From Dendrophyllia cribrosa (taxonomy: Eukaryota; Cnidaria; Anthozoa; Scleractinia; Dendrophylliidae), in assembly GCA_024195265.1 (NCBI GenBank), contig JAJLRJ010000002.1, positions 52,065,043 through 52,129,042 on the forward strand: a stretch of DNA of 64,000 bases, in the 5' to 3' direction. The notes under the pieces are model-generated. The model had not been told where the DNA came from and ran no database searches. It saw only the letters and a list, made by a program, of their open reading frames with translations. The stretch's first letter is position 1. The number at the start of each line of letters is the position of its first letter. Below are positions 49,821 through 61,069 of this stretch, in pieces. The position numbers and the translations under genes are program-made.

Positions 49821-50239
49821 AGGGATCCTCCATTGTCAAAACAAATTGACGTTAAATTGTTGGAAATAAAGTCGAAATTTAAAATTTTTAAAAAGCAGGT
49901 GCAAATATAATTTTAGTGTATAAATAAAATGCATATAAATATCGCCTATTTTCGCTTTTAAATTTCCCGCGCGCCGCCATTTTGAATATTTATGACGTGT
50001 TACGGTTGCCGCTATTGTTAAGAATCGAAGTTCTTTGTATACAACAATTAGACAACCGTAACACGTCATAAATATTCAAAATGGCGGCGCGCGGGATATT
50101 TGAAAACGAAAATGGGCGATATTCATATCCAATTTTTTGTACACTAAAATTATATTTGCACCTGCTTTTAAAAAAAAATTAATTTAGACTTTATTTCCAA
50201 CAATTAAACGTCAATTTGTTATAACAATGGAGGTTCCCT
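49821..50239. mobile_element. 419-bp palindromic TTAA element, copy 1
   Basis: Ends AGGGATCCTCCATTG and CAATGGAGGTTCCCT between TTAA sites (49817-49820, 50240-50243). The arms (~190 bp) include GCGCGCCGCCATTTTGAATA and its complement. The paralogous segment at 57757-57760 has a single TTAA with no insert, proving this is an insertion. TTAA targets are known for piggyBac and Kolobok. A second copy lies at 59204-59628. Confidence 0.9.
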
Positions 50240-50749
50240 TTAAATTATTTACAGTGCATTAATTTTTTTATTGGCACCAAAGCTGATTTACTGCAAACCA
50301 TCTTTTTAAAACTGCAAAAATAACACTCCTGGCTGAAATTCTCAACAACAACAAAAAAACTAAAACAAAAAGGACAGAAAAGAATAGCAAATTGAAAACG
50401 TTCAGGTTCGGCCCAAAATAGTAAACCTTCTTATTAAAAACGTGTGTAATGAATCTTATACAGCTAATTTTATAACCTCGTGAAAGTGGGCACCAACCAA
50501 TGCTTCAGAAAATCCTTGCACGATACTGGGGCTTATTATATATTATTCTCTCAAAGAGTGTTCCCTCATTTAGCGGGAGTAACTTCAGGTTGTGTGGCTG
50601 GGATGCCTGTGGTTAAAAGCTGCAAGAAAACTGTGAACTACAAGGAGAATACTACATAATCTGCGAGGTATGGCCAGTACCTTACGCATGCGCACAGCCA
50701 AATTCATTGCTCTTGGCAGCCGTGAACATAATCTCGTTCCCAGAGTTCG

Positions 50750-50799
50750 CGTTACCCTTGTCCAGCGGAAAGCCAGTTCCGCTGAACAAGGGTAACGCG
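50750..50799. repeat. Short hairpin repeat
   Basis: GCGTTACCCTTGTCCAGCGG AA and its complement (21 of 22 paired) around a 6-nt loop. It is absent at the matching place in the duplicated segment near 58400, so it is a small insertion. Confidence 0.6.
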
Positions 50800-51119
50800 G
50801 ACATCGTTTGGACAAGTGCAGGACTACTCTGAAATAACAAAATTTCGCTCAACTTATTTCCCTGTTGTGTCGCTAAATGCCATCAAATATACAACTAAAT
50901 TGGATGAAAAGATTCTATAGAGCAAAACAGAAGTGCAAAGAGTGCAGGATTGTAAGGATGGGAGTGGATAACATTTCATCAAAATTAATTTCGTGACAGG
51001 CGGTCAAGAAATCAAAACTGCATTTTTTGAGCCTTTCTTGTGGAATTTTGACCTTAGTAGCCGTCATTTTGTCTCTCTCACTTTGGGCGATTTTGTTCTT
51101 CCTTATTCAAAGTAATAAA

Positions 51120-51535
51120 GCGAGCTTTGAGCGAGTTCCTGGTCATAACCAAGAAAACACGATATATCAGCCGGGCCAGTGTCCTTTGAAGAGCAATTAG
51201 CGTGGCATAACCAAATGAGTATTATAGAAAGATCCAAGGGCAACCCGAAAGTGTCAGACCCCAGCTCCACACAATTTATCTCCCATTTCGCTAGGCGTTC
51301 CTTCATATAGGCCTGTATCACGCCCCGCCATTTTGTATAAAAACAAAAGATTTTTGCCCGTCCAACCTCGTTTTCAACTTTTTCACTGCGAGGCTAAACG
51401 GGCAAAAACAAAGCATTTTATTCTCCGGGAAGTCAACATGGCCGCCGCGTGATGAAGGCCTATTAACTGCGGATTACAAGGGTTTTTGTACGGACTTGTA
51501 TTCTAGCACTGCGAGAGTGAAGTTGTGGGATAGCA
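51120..51535. other. No gene recognised
   Basis: Short frames only. The last ~50 bases before the array may be the 3' remainder of the LINE fragment. Confidence 0.35.
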
Positions 51536-51539
51536 AGAT

Positions 51540-51712
51540 TCCCGCCGGGATTCCCGCCAAGATTCCCATCGGGATCCCTGCCGGGATCCCCGCCAAGATT
51601 ACCGCCGGGATTCCCGCAGGGATTCCCACCAAGATTCCCGCCGGGATCCCCGTCAAGATTCCCGCCGGGATTCCCGCCAAGATTCCCGCCGGGAACCCCG
51701 CCAAGATTCCCG
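51540..51712. repeat. 24-bp minisatellite, left array
   Basis: Tandem AAGATTCCCGCC + GGGATCCCCGCC type units (12-bp half-units, 24-bp full unit). Being a multiple of three, it reads as Gly-Ile-Pro-Ala repeats in open frames on both strands; these are not genes. Confidence 0.9.
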
Positions 51713-51721
51713 AATTGAGCG

Positions 51722-52150
51722 ATTTTTTAAAAAGGAACTTGTCAGCTATGGCTCTAGTTGTATTGTCGAGAGAGTTCCATAGAGATGCTGCTTGGTAGTA
51801 TACAGATTTACGATAAAAGTCAGTGTTGGGCTTAGACATTGCTAATGACATTTTCTTCTTAAATTATATTTAAAGTCGTATTTTGTAAAAAGGTTCAAGA
51901 TTGGAACGGGAGAAAGGTCGTAAAAGCAATTATGGGCCAGTAATAATAACTTTTGCTCGTATGAGGATTTAAATGTTCTCCATTTTGTACGTGTTAGGAC
52001 CTCATTACTTGGTGTGTACCAATCCAAGTTATAAATAATCTTCGCAGCGCGCACGTGTATCTTTTCAAGCTCATCGAAAAGCGTTTTCCCGCAGGAACCC
52101 CATACAGTTATACCATAAATTACTGACGGTAAAATTACTTTAAGACACGC
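51722..52150 (-). pseudogene. LINE reverse-transcriptase C-terminal fragment
   Basis: The minus strand reads [20 protein letters not shown], then ELEKIHVRAAKIIYNLDWYT and LLLLAHNCFYDLSPVPI. After a one-base frameshift near 51848 it reads ALWNSLDN-like text (YYQAASLWNSLDNTTRAI) and FLFKKSLN. This is the thumb and C-terminal region of CR1/L2/jockey-type LINE polymerases. Both ends stop abruptly at minisatellite arrays, with coding-like sequence right up to the borders. Inactive. Confidence 0.8.
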
Positions 52151-52154
52151 TTTG

Positions 52155-52655
52155 CTGGATCCCCGCCAAGATACCCACTGAGATTCCCGCTGGGATCTCC
52201 GCCATGAACCCCGACAAGATTCCCGCCGGGATCCCCGCCAAGATTCCCGCCGGGATCCCCGCCAAGATTCCCGCCGGGATCCGCGCCGGGATCCCCGCCA
52301 AGATTCCCGCCGGGATCCCCGCCAAGATTCCCGCCGGGATCCCCGCCAAGATTCCCGCCGGGATCCCCGCCAAGATTCCCGCTGGGATTCCCGCCGGGAT
52401 CCCCGCCGGGATCCCCGCCAAGATTCCCGCCGGGATCCCCTCCAAGATTCCCGCTGGGATTCTCGCCGGGATTCCCGCCGGGATCCCCTCCAAGATTCCC
52501 GCTGGGATTCTCGCCGGGATTCCCGCCGGGATCCCCGCCAAGATTCCCGCCGGGATCCCCTCCAAGATTCCCGCCGGGATCCCCGCCGGGATTCCCGCCG
52601 GGATTCCCACCAAGATTCCCGCCGGGATCCCCGCCAAGATTCCCGCCGGGATCCA
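52155..52655. repeat. 24-bp minisatellite, right array
   Basis: About 20 full units of the same repeat as 51540-51712 in the same orientation, with local variants (GGGATTCTCGCC, AAGATTCCCGCT). The two arrays enclose the LINE fragment. Confidence 0.9.
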
Positions 52656-52664
52656 GGATTCGGA

Positions 52665-54995
52665 ATTCGCGGTTAATCTTTTCTCATTTGTATTGCAGTA
52701 AAAGTCAACGTGTTTGCGAGGCAATGTCGGGCAATTTTGAAGTTTGCTGGCAATTATGTTGGATTTTATTGTAATGCAAATGAGAAAGGTTAACCAGGAA
52801 TAGGGCTTATCAAAGCAATTTGCTCATCGTTTTAAAAGGTGATAGGCCTAACACAAATGCTGCTTCGTGGCTCGTCGATAAAAACATTTTAGTCCAGCTT
52901 TATATGATTGGGTTACCCTAAATACGCGCCTCACAGATTTTTCTTAAGAAAACGGAGTCTAAGAAACAATACATATGGGACCTCTAATATTGAAATGACA
53001 ACTGACCAAATAAACTTAAATCTCCTTTCCCGGTGGTTAAAATTCGTTTCAATGCCAAAAACAAAAGAAACCGCTTTGAGAAAACAATTACTATAATTAG
53101 ACTTTAAACAATTTGTATGGGTAATGCGGCTCCTGTTTAAATTTTAGGGTGAAAATGGTGACAAAATGGAAATTTCAAATGGGATAAGGATGGTTAACTT
53201 TGGCTAAGAAAAATTTATTTTGTTATTCATTTATTTATTTATTTATTTTCTCCAAAAATTAACAAGTTTACAGGAATGAATAATTAAGAAATAAAGAGAA
53301 AAGGGACAAAAATAGTTAAACTAATACCTTGCGCTTCGCGGCTCGGTAAATATCCACCACTACCCACCTCCACTTCGGTGAATAGTTGTTAACTATTAAC
53401 TATTTTATTATCGAGATATTAAAAGACAAAATGTGTCACATGTCCTGTTTTTAAAATAACATTTTAACTGTAAATCAAAGTCAACTATTCGTAAACTATT
53501 CGCCAAGATTCGTATCTGGGAGAACCATATAAATACATTAAGTAATGGTCCACAAAGGTGTTGTACTACGTTTACAAATTTGGCTCGTCGCTCGTTGAAC
53601 TGGAAAAATGGCCGCCACTAAACGAAGCAGCTTTGGGACTCGACTGTGGATGAATTTCTCGACCTACCACGGCATATTTTGGAAGTTGCGACCACTGAAG
53701 AACACAACAAGCGTGAAATTTCGGTGGTCGGTCGGAGTGGCTGTGGACTTAGTATAAATATGAAATATGTGGGGGACGGAACGAACCCTGTCAAAAATTC
53801 TCACTATTTCCCAGCATGCAGTGCGGTCGTGATGTTGAAAATCGAGGCAAGGCCAGGATGCACTAGAACGAGAGGCTGTAGCTCGGCCCGGCAACGAATA
53901 AGGGCAAAAAAAATCACTTCTAAGGTAGGACTAGGACTGAAATTTGCTGTGAATGTTGACTTTTGGGTTTGCAACGATGATTTCAATAAAAAAACTGAAG
54001 GCAAAACGTGACTTTTGTTGCTTTTGTATGACGTTAAAAACGGTCATTTTTGTTCTTCTCCAAATTCAAACGCTGATTATATTCTGCGAAATCGCTGACT
54101 TTTTTGTATTTATTGGGTGTCTCGATTTGAAGGACTTTCTAATCAATGCTCACAACAACAATGTTCGCGCGATTGAGAAAGTTGCAAATTTTTAAAGCAG
54201 TGGAGTCTTATCGTTCCTCTAAGAACGATTTTGGCCGGGACCGTCCTCAAAGGGTTATGTTAAAGGAGAGAGGGTGGGAGGATAAAAGTCACATATTTAC
54301 TATTAACCGGCACTGTATTGATTAAGCAGCTAACTATTCTAATACAGTATAGAAAACAATTAATATACAGTCGAGACTACCGTAAGCGGCGAATGATTCC
54401 CCTGAGAGTAAAATTCAAACGGGCTGAGCTGTCCGCTTACAAGACTGTCCGCTCAGAGACTGTACTGGGATTTCTTTTTCATTATCAAACACCATCAAGG
54501 GTTTAGGTCAATTTGGATAAGGCTTACCTTATGATCATACTGGAAAGAGGCAAACTAAGTGTATCAGGGCCAAAGCCAGACGAAAATTGATTCTTGCCGA
54601 GGCAATATCACAAAAGAAAAACACCTCTGTCATGTTTTTTTTATGCATAGCCTCTTACGAGAGCGATCCAATGCTTGTAATACCTATTGAAAATGCTATT
54701 TTTATCGAGGCAAGTGCCTCGGTTTGCCTCATGCTAGCTATGGCCTGTGTATTTTAGTGTGTCATTGCAGACGAAAACTTTTTTAATAACCATGGAATGA
54801 AAGACAGCTCGTGGTAAGAAGTATTGTTTTCTTTTTGTTAGCTGAATAGATTTTGGATTTTAAAGAGGTTACACTAAGGTAGACATATTAAAGTGGTATA
54901 CTTTCGGACGTAACTGAATGTTTACATGAGTGTGAAAAATGTCATAAGTATTAATTGCAACATTTATTTGGTGTGTTGCAGCAACACTTAACATA
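52665..54995. other. No gene assigned
   Basis: An open frame at 53646-54011 (DEFLDLPRHILEVATTEEHN and so on) has no domain I recognise, and its opposite strand is also open. A (TTTA)n patch sits near 53229-53249. Confidence 0.35.
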
Positions 54996-55000
54996 TAATA

Positions 55001-55226
55001 GGGCACTTCGAAAAATACCATAATAATCTTTTATGTGCAGGCTCAGCCTCACCGGGGTGTAATTTTTCAAGTCTCCTTTGTTAGAATGGCACGATGAAAT
55101 TCAGAGTACATGTAGGAACGCTAGGACGTTAAGCATTGTGTGTTCGTATGCAAATGTGCACCGTATACATCAAGCACCACCCAAACCTGCACTTTAAAGA
55201 GTATTATGGTATTTTTCGAAGTGGCC
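55001..55226. mobile_element. 226-bp MITE with GGGCACTTCG ends
   Basis: GGGCACTTCGAAAAATACCA and its complement at 55207-55226, both next to TA. No ORF. It contains a TACATGTA octamer at 55107-55114. Confidence 0.65.
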
Positions 55227-55396
55227 TATAGGGGCATATAACGTGATGAAAGGATATGCACTAATCACTGAAAACCTGAACCTTGAACCCCTAAGTGGGG
55301 AATAGCGGGACAGTAGACCAAGCTGATTTAAATCAAGTTATTTAGAACATTATAAAAAATATCATTATCAAAAGGTTCGCGAAGAAATTCAGACTA

Positions 55397-55404
55397 TACA
55401 TGTA
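55397..55404. other. TACATGTA octamer gained since duplication
   Basis: The copy reads GACTATACATGTAGCTTACG; the parental intron 4 (near 49310) reads GACTATAGCTTACG. The difference is exactly CATGTA. Confidence 0.8.
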
Positions 55405-55430
55405 GCTTACGCGATATATTTTTTTTTCAG

Positions 55431-55609
55431 CTTAGATATGTAGATATCACTACCTTTAACTTGTTCAACCAAGTTTTTGCAAAAGGCCAGCAGAAAGCCT
55501 TTCCCTTACTGGCGGAGCGGCCGCATAGAAGCGTTGAAGATGAAAAAGCCACAATTTTAAGAACATACTTAGAATATCCCAAGCCTGGACAAAACAACAG
55601 AAGCTTATA
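55431..55609 (+). pseudogene. GST exon 5 fragment (duplicate)
   Basis: After the preserved acceptor (TTTTTCAG) it reads LRYVDITTFNLFNQVFAKG. Relative to the parent it has an 18-nt in-frame loss before KAFPLLAE, then a larger deletion that fuses to 3'-flank sequence, leaving a frame that runs on to TAA. No other GST exon accompanies it, so it cannot make an enzyme. Confidence 0.85.
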
Positions 55610-55620
55610 AACAGTTTTAA

Positions 55621-56284
55621 GGTTACAGTGTACCTTCAGATCGAAAATTTATTGAATTTTTTTTTTGGCGTCAAAATAAAGTTTACAGAATGAATTTTCA
55701 TTCAAAAAAAAAATATCGAAAAATAGTGAAAATTGACGGAGAAATGACGGTATAACTTTTGTGGGCGGAGTTTGTTTATGAAGCAATGTGTTTTTTTAAA
55801 CGCTGTTTTCTCAAAGTTAATTTTTCGCTTGTAGGGGACACTTTAAAGAGCTACAACTCAAAGGGAATTTGTTCGATTTTCCTCAAATTTGGACAAAAGC
55901 TAGGCTAACATATAATCAACAAAAATGTATCGGCAAATTTCTTATTTCCGAAAACTTTTTCGTTAAGAGCCATTTCCGTGCGATCACTCCAATTTTTTTT
56001 CTCCCGTTTTCGAAAATATTCTGTAACTTTTCACTGCAATTGAATATAGGAAATCGCCGACACGTTTTTTAGCGCTTCGTGTTCGGAAACCCGAGAACAA
56101 ATCAAATTAGCAAAATACAATAATCGCTTTGAGTTATAGCGTTTTAAAGCTGATTCGGACGTTCGAATTTAGACGTCGTTAATAATTCGACAATTCATTT
56201 TATTACCAAATGGTTTCCATATTTAGATAACCAGCTCTATAAGCTTTAATTTGATATCTGGGTTTAGGTATATTAAGTGTAACC
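55621..56284. mobile_element. 664-bp TTAA element in the duplicate
   Basis: GGTTACAGTGTACCT at the left and AGGTATATTAAGTGTAACC at the right, between TTAA sites (55617-55620, 56285-56288). The unbroken paralogue reads ACAGTTTTAAA here. No ORF of note. Confidence 0.6.
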
Positions 56285-56381
56285 TTAAGACGCTAGAGCT
56301 GTTATACTGGAGACACCCCCGAAGGTAAGGTCGAAAGCACAAGAATTAAGATTGACGGCCGGGCTATTTTGCAATTTTAGC

Positions 56382-56547
56382 AATAGACCATATTCGTATT
56401 CTCGGTATTGAACTGGTACTAGCTTGCAATGGAGGCTCATGCGGGGGAATATAATTTAAAATATTTGCATGTGAAAAGATTCCCTCGCATGAGCCTCGAC
56501 TGCAAGCTAGTACCAGTTCAATACCGAGAATACGAAAATGGTCTATT
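56382..56547. mobile_element. AATAGACC foldback element, copy 2
   Basis: Same palindrome as 36184-36355 but inverted, judged by the loop (TTTGCATGTGAAAAGATT here against the complement there). Arms continue through GAGGCTCATGCGGG. Both arms read CTAGTACCAG without the CATGTA gain. Confidence 0.85.
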
Positions 56548-56559
56548 CTCAAAAACGGA

Positions 56560-57360
56560 ATTACGCGACCGTCTGCAAAGTGCATTTAGACCGTACAAAA
56601 GTTCACAAAAACAACTTTTTCTCCGTCCAGAATAACTAGTACGACTAATTTCCAAATAAAATACATCTGTTGCTTATCAAAAATTGTCCGAGAAACTGAA
56701 TTGCAAAAAATACACAAACATATTTGCATTAGGCCACGCGAGTGAAGTTAGAACTATAAAATCCAAGCCTTGTTTTGTTTACATAAAATCGCTTAATTTC
56801 AACCTATGTAATGAATGAACAAACACATAAAAATGGACAACACAATCTCCTTTCGAAAAGTTTTATTCAATTTGAGCACGTTTTATAAACACGTTTTATA
56901 AACAATTCTCCAAAACTAGCAAGAACACAAAGAAAAAGTCAATCACACATTGATATCAACATAAATTCCCATCGAAAAATGTATTTTGTTTTACCTTTAA
57001 GTTACTCTACTGCTTGGAAATTCTTTAAATCTCCGCTTCTTTAGTTCTGAAACCCGAAGTGACAATGCTCCCACATTGATAAAAACGTATGAAGACCTAT
57101 GAAGTTCCTCGAAGCAAGATTTTTTCCCTGAAAGCTCTTCTTTTTCCACTATAACGGCCTCTGAGTATCCCTTAATTAGTATCCCTGTCTTGAGTAGTAA
57201 ACCGCGAAAACATGCAGGAAAATAACGACTTTAATTTAAACAGTTTTCTCCGCTAGTAAACACAGCAAAACAGTGTTTTCCCAGCTGACGTGACATTCAG
57301 CCGTGTAACCGCGCGAAAAACAAAGCCTCGCTTTGGTTTCAAAATTTTTAAGATCCCGGA
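56560..57360. other. No gene recognised
   Basis: AT-rich DNA with a local doubling of ACACGTTTTATAAAC near 56876-56900. Nothing else. Confidence 0.35.
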
Positions 57361-57372
57361 TGTTGCGTGACG

Positions 57373-57556
57373 TCGTACGCGCATATTTTGCGACGTCATA
57401 CGCGCCCGCGAGCTAGTCCTGCCCAGCGGCGGGCGGCGGGCACACGACGCGCCCGCGAAACATTCGGCTAGCCATGACCATGAAAAATGACGGGCATAGG
57501 TTCTATGAGTATGGGGTTCCGCAGCGGGCCTTCGACCCGCGAAAGCTCCGCTATTA
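57373..57556. repeat. CG-rich interspersed repeat, copy 1
   Basis: Contains TACGCGCCCGCGAGCTAG, GCTAGCCATGACCATGAAAA, ATGACGGGCATAGGTTCTAT and GCGGGCCTTCGACCCGCG. The same blocks occur inverted at 63823-64000. The outer GCGAAAGCTCCGCT / AGCGGAGCT ends are shared. Function unknown. Confidence 0.75.
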
Positions 57557-58644
57557 TTACCTACAATCGTTTTAGTAAACCTAGCCGCATAGATGCGTTG
57601 AAGATGAAAAAGCCACAATTTTAAGAACATACTTAGAATCTCCCAAGCCTGGACAAAACAACAGAAGCTTATAAACAGTTTTAAAGGAAACAGTTTACGA
57701 CGTCTTAGTTTTAAAGAATTCGAGAGAAACCATTATTGTACAATTACATCGATTTTTTAAATTATTTTACAGTGCATTCATGTTTTTATTGGCACCAAAG
57801 CTGGTTTACTGCAAAACATCTTTTTAAAACTGCAAAAATAACACTCCTGGCTGAGATTCTCAACAAATATAAAAGAAAACGAAAACAAAAAGGACAGAAA
57901 AGAATAGCAAATTTAAAACGTTCAGGTTCGGCCCAAAATAGTGAATCTTACAGCTAATATATAACCACGTGGAAGTGGGCACCAACCAATACCTCGGAAA
58001 AGCCTTGCACGATGCTGGGGCTAATTATATATTATCTCTTATAAAATTCATTAATAATTCATAAGGAAAGTACAAAAGAAATGAAAATTTAATAAAGGTT
58101 TGTAAACCCCAATACAAATCAACTGAGTTGATGAATTATTAAACAGTAGCATTAACTTTTGATACAGACAACTGCTCAGCTAATTAGTATGCATTAACTT
58201 TTCATACAGATCTCTACTCATTGTTTCATTTCATAAGTACGATACATAGAGTGTTCCCTCATTGAACGGGAGTAACTTCAGGTTGTGTGGCTGGGATGCC
58301 TGTGATTTAAAGCTGCAGGAAAACTGTGGACTACAAGGGGCATACCACATAATCTGCATAACCTTGCGCATGTGCACAGTATATTTATTCCTCTTGGCAG
58401 TCGTGGACAGGTGTTCACCCTTTTTTTAAAGGGACACTGTCCCAACAAAATTTCGCTTACCTTATTAACATGTTATATCGCTTAATGCTAGCAAAGATAC
58501 AACTTGATTTGATAAAAAATAGAAGCAGTAGTTTGTAGATAAAGTGTAGAAGTGTAGGATTGCGGGGATGGGAGAGGATAACATTTCATCAAATTTGATT
58601 CGTGTTCTTTTCATCGCAATCGTTTTATTAACATTGGTAGTTAT

Positions 58645-58779
58645 AGCAACACTTACAAATACAACTTCCTTACTAGAACTGTAAAAGAATGGAACGCTTT
58701 TCCCTCTTCCATTTCAAATCAGCCCAGCGTGAACGCTTTTAAATCGGCACTTTCTATTTATCTTTGCACCAATCGCTGA
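58645..58779 (+). pseudogene. LINE C-terminal fragment
   Basis: SNTYKYNFLTRTVKEWNAFP, then SSISNQPSVNAFKSALSIYL, and TGA at 58777-58779: the conserved C-terminal tail of CR1/L2-like LINE polymerases. Coding-like text begins near 58600. The insertion is 5'-truncated and ends in ATTAGATTAGATTA (59034-59047), a LINE-type microsatellite tail. It interrupts the duplicated GST flank. Confidence 0.75.
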
Positions 58780-58785
58780 TTTTGT

Positions 58786-58959
58786 ACATATACCTAATTC
58801 AATAATGGTTGCTTTGGTCATTGGTAATTGGGAATTGGGAAGCTATTGTTTGGCGGTCACTCAAGCAAAGCATTGCATTGTGTTCCGTATGCCCAAATGC
58901 CAATGCCCAATTACCAATGACCAATTGCCAAAGCAACCTTTATTGAATTAGGTATATGT
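58786..58959. mobile_element. 174-bp foldback in the LINE tail
   Basis: ACATATACCTAATTCAATAA and its complement at 58940-58959, then GGTTGCTTTGG and CATTGGTAATTGGG. Nested in the LINE 3' region directly after its stop codon. No ORF. Confidence 0.75.
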
Positions 58960-59203
58960 CTTTGCTTTTTTGTAATTTTTTTTTTCACATTTACATTCAC
59001 AGTGATGGGAAACCGTTGTGAGTTATAGTTGTATTAGATTAGATTAAATCAAAATTGGCATTGATCCTTGTGGAATTTTAACCTTTTTATCAGCCGTTAT
59101 TTTGTATCCTTTGTTCATATTTCTTTGCTTTAAATTTCATCACATTGGGCGATTGTTTTCTTCCTAAGTGAGGGATAATGCCCGAGCTCCGAAACCTTCT
59201 TAA

Positions 59204-59628
59204 AGGAAACCTCCACTATTATAACAAATTGACGTAAAATTGTTGAAAATGATGTTTAAATTTCAATTATGTTAATAACAAGTGGAAAATAATATAATTT
59301 TAGTGGACACAAAAATTGGATATGAATATCGCCTATTTTTGCTTTAAAATTTCCCGCGCGCCGCCATTTTGAATATTTATGACGTCATTTGGTTGCTGCT
59401 ATTGTTAAGAATCCACGCTCTTTTGTTTGGAACAATTGGGCAACCAAATGAGGTCATAAATATTCAAAATGGCAGCGCGCGGGAAATTTGAAAGCGAAAA
59501 TAGGCGATATTCATATCCAATTTTCTTGTCCACTAAAATTATATTTCCACTTGTTATTAACATAATTGAAATTTAAACATTATTTCCAACAATTTTACGT
59601 CAATTTGTTATAATAGTGGAGGTTCCCT
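59204..59628. mobile_element. 425-bp palindromic TTAA element, copy 2
   Basis: AGGAAACCTCCACTATTATA ... complement between TTAA sites (59200-59203, 59629-59632). Its GCGCGCCGCCATTTTGAATA core is the same as in the 49821-50239 copy; the loop carries ATTGTTAAGAATC in both. Confidence 0.9.
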
Positions 59629-59937
59629 TTAAAGGTAGAGGAGCGAGGGTATTATTTTAATCATTGACTCTCTTGGGGGAATTTTTGTTACCCGTACAAT
59701 CAGTTTAGCGTTTGTTAGAATTGATCAACTATGGCCTCGATGAAACGCTGTGATGCGCCGTTTGTGATATTCAGTACTGGCCAAGTAGGTACTTTTTACA
59801 ATAAGATGCAGATAAAGACAGTTCTCAAGTTACCGCAGAATAGGAAATTATTGGAGTTCGATGACAACAAAGAATCGTCTAGTTAGTAGTTTGAAAAGCA
59901 GTTGCGATAATACGTCTTTTGAGCAGCTAGGCCAATA

Positions 59938-60938
59938 GCCTGCGTGGCAGGCGTAAACGGAGAGGGGGAAGGTGGCTCGAAAAGGAGAGGGGCGAAAGGG
60001 AAGGAAGCCTGCTATAAGAACCGGGCTATTCGCATAGGCACCGCGGCAGAACGTTTGCGCATGCGTAAACTTCAAGCACTTCCGGTCCGTTAAACTACCA
60101 GTCAACATCGATGCGAACAGCATAAAACAACACTTCTGCATGAACCAACAGACCTAGATTTTCTAGATGCAATGATGAAAGGACCAAAACCGAAGAAAAT
60201 TACACGATCGGTTCTTGCATGAATACATTTCGAGATGGAGTGAAGACTTGTTTTTTGTGAAAAAATGCGTTGAAAAATTATTTGTTCATATTTCGTTGTT
60301 GGTGCAAACACCAAACCCCTTGGTGCAAACGCTTGAAACTTGAACGATGAAAAAACTTTTCAACGAAACAAACTTTTTCTCTACCTTTGTTTTATAACTC
60401 TTACTTTTTGTTTTCAAACTTCGCGGTACGGGAGTTTTATGTTGTTTATGTTGTAGTTGATTTTTTATTTCAGGTAATTTTTGTTTTTCCTTTGTTTCAA
60501 ATTCATCAGCATATATTACCATACCCAAAAACAATGGAAAAATAAAAATTACCTGAGATAAAAAAATTAACTACAACATTTACATGGGATTACAGTATGT
60601 CACCGGAAATGCGTAATTCACCGGATGCTCAGTTTTCTACTCATGCGCAGTGCGTTCTGCCGCGGTGCCATTCGCATAACGCTCACCGATTTCCTGGTAA
60701 TCGAATTATGTCAACTGTCATACGTTCACCAATCAGAAACTGGCCCGCGCTTTTACGCATGGCTGACTTCACGCGGGAATTTATTGTGTTTACCGCCCAG
60801 CGCAACTACGCCAATCGGAATTTTGTGGCCGCCAGTGTCCGCAGAAATGAACAAAAGGGTGTCTTTATTGCAGGCGTCCTTTCCTTCTCTCCTCAGTTCC
60901 TCTCTCTCCGACGCCTGCCGACACGCAGACTTCTAGGC
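59938..60938. mobile_element. 1.0-kb TA-flanked element with GCCTGCGTGGCAGGCG ends
   Basis: GCCTGCGTGGCAGGCGTAAA at the left; the complement of GCCTAGAAGTCTGCGTGTCG at the right; TA on both sides. Inner inverted blocks (GGCACCGCGGCAGAACG with CGTTCTGCCGCGGTGCC) show a long imperfect TIR. It is related to the 21356-21501 foldback. A smaller foldback is nested at 60448-60580. The open frames are not recognisable. Confidence 0.75.
60448..60580. repeat. Foldback element nested in the GCCTGCG element
   Basis: AATGTTGTAGTTAATTTTTT pairing and TTTTCCTTTGTTT / AAACAATGGAAAAA arms. The centre resembles the 25243-25377 foldback. Confidence 0.7.
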
Positions 60939-61069
60939 TAATGCTTGACATGAAGATTTTACGATGGGAAAGCTAAGTACGTTTCTGGACAAAGACATCA
61001 TACGCTTCGTTTTAATTGTTTTTTTTTTTATTTCACGTTTATAAAATAAAAATAGACACACAGTGAAGT

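Larger units (their letters stand above)
55336..59190. repeat. Duplicated 3' flank of the GST gene
   Basis: Segments 55336-55617, 57584-58607 and 59052-59190 align in order to 49251-51110 at roughly 85-90% identity by eye. The copy begins in GST intron 4 (GTTATTTAGAACATT), keeps part of exon 5, and has lost the 3' half of the exon. It was then broken by a TTAA element (55621-56284), a foldback (56382), a further ~95-bp repetition of GCGTTGAAGATGAAAAAGCC text (55533 and 57597) and a LINE tail (58607-59052). It lacks the palindromic insert found in the parent. Confidence 0.85.

Noticed and set aside
51474..52724. Gly-Ile-Pro-Ala repeat proteins resembling collagen-like or antifreeze repeats
   Set aside because: The 24-bp array is open on both strands; the composition follows from the repeat unit.
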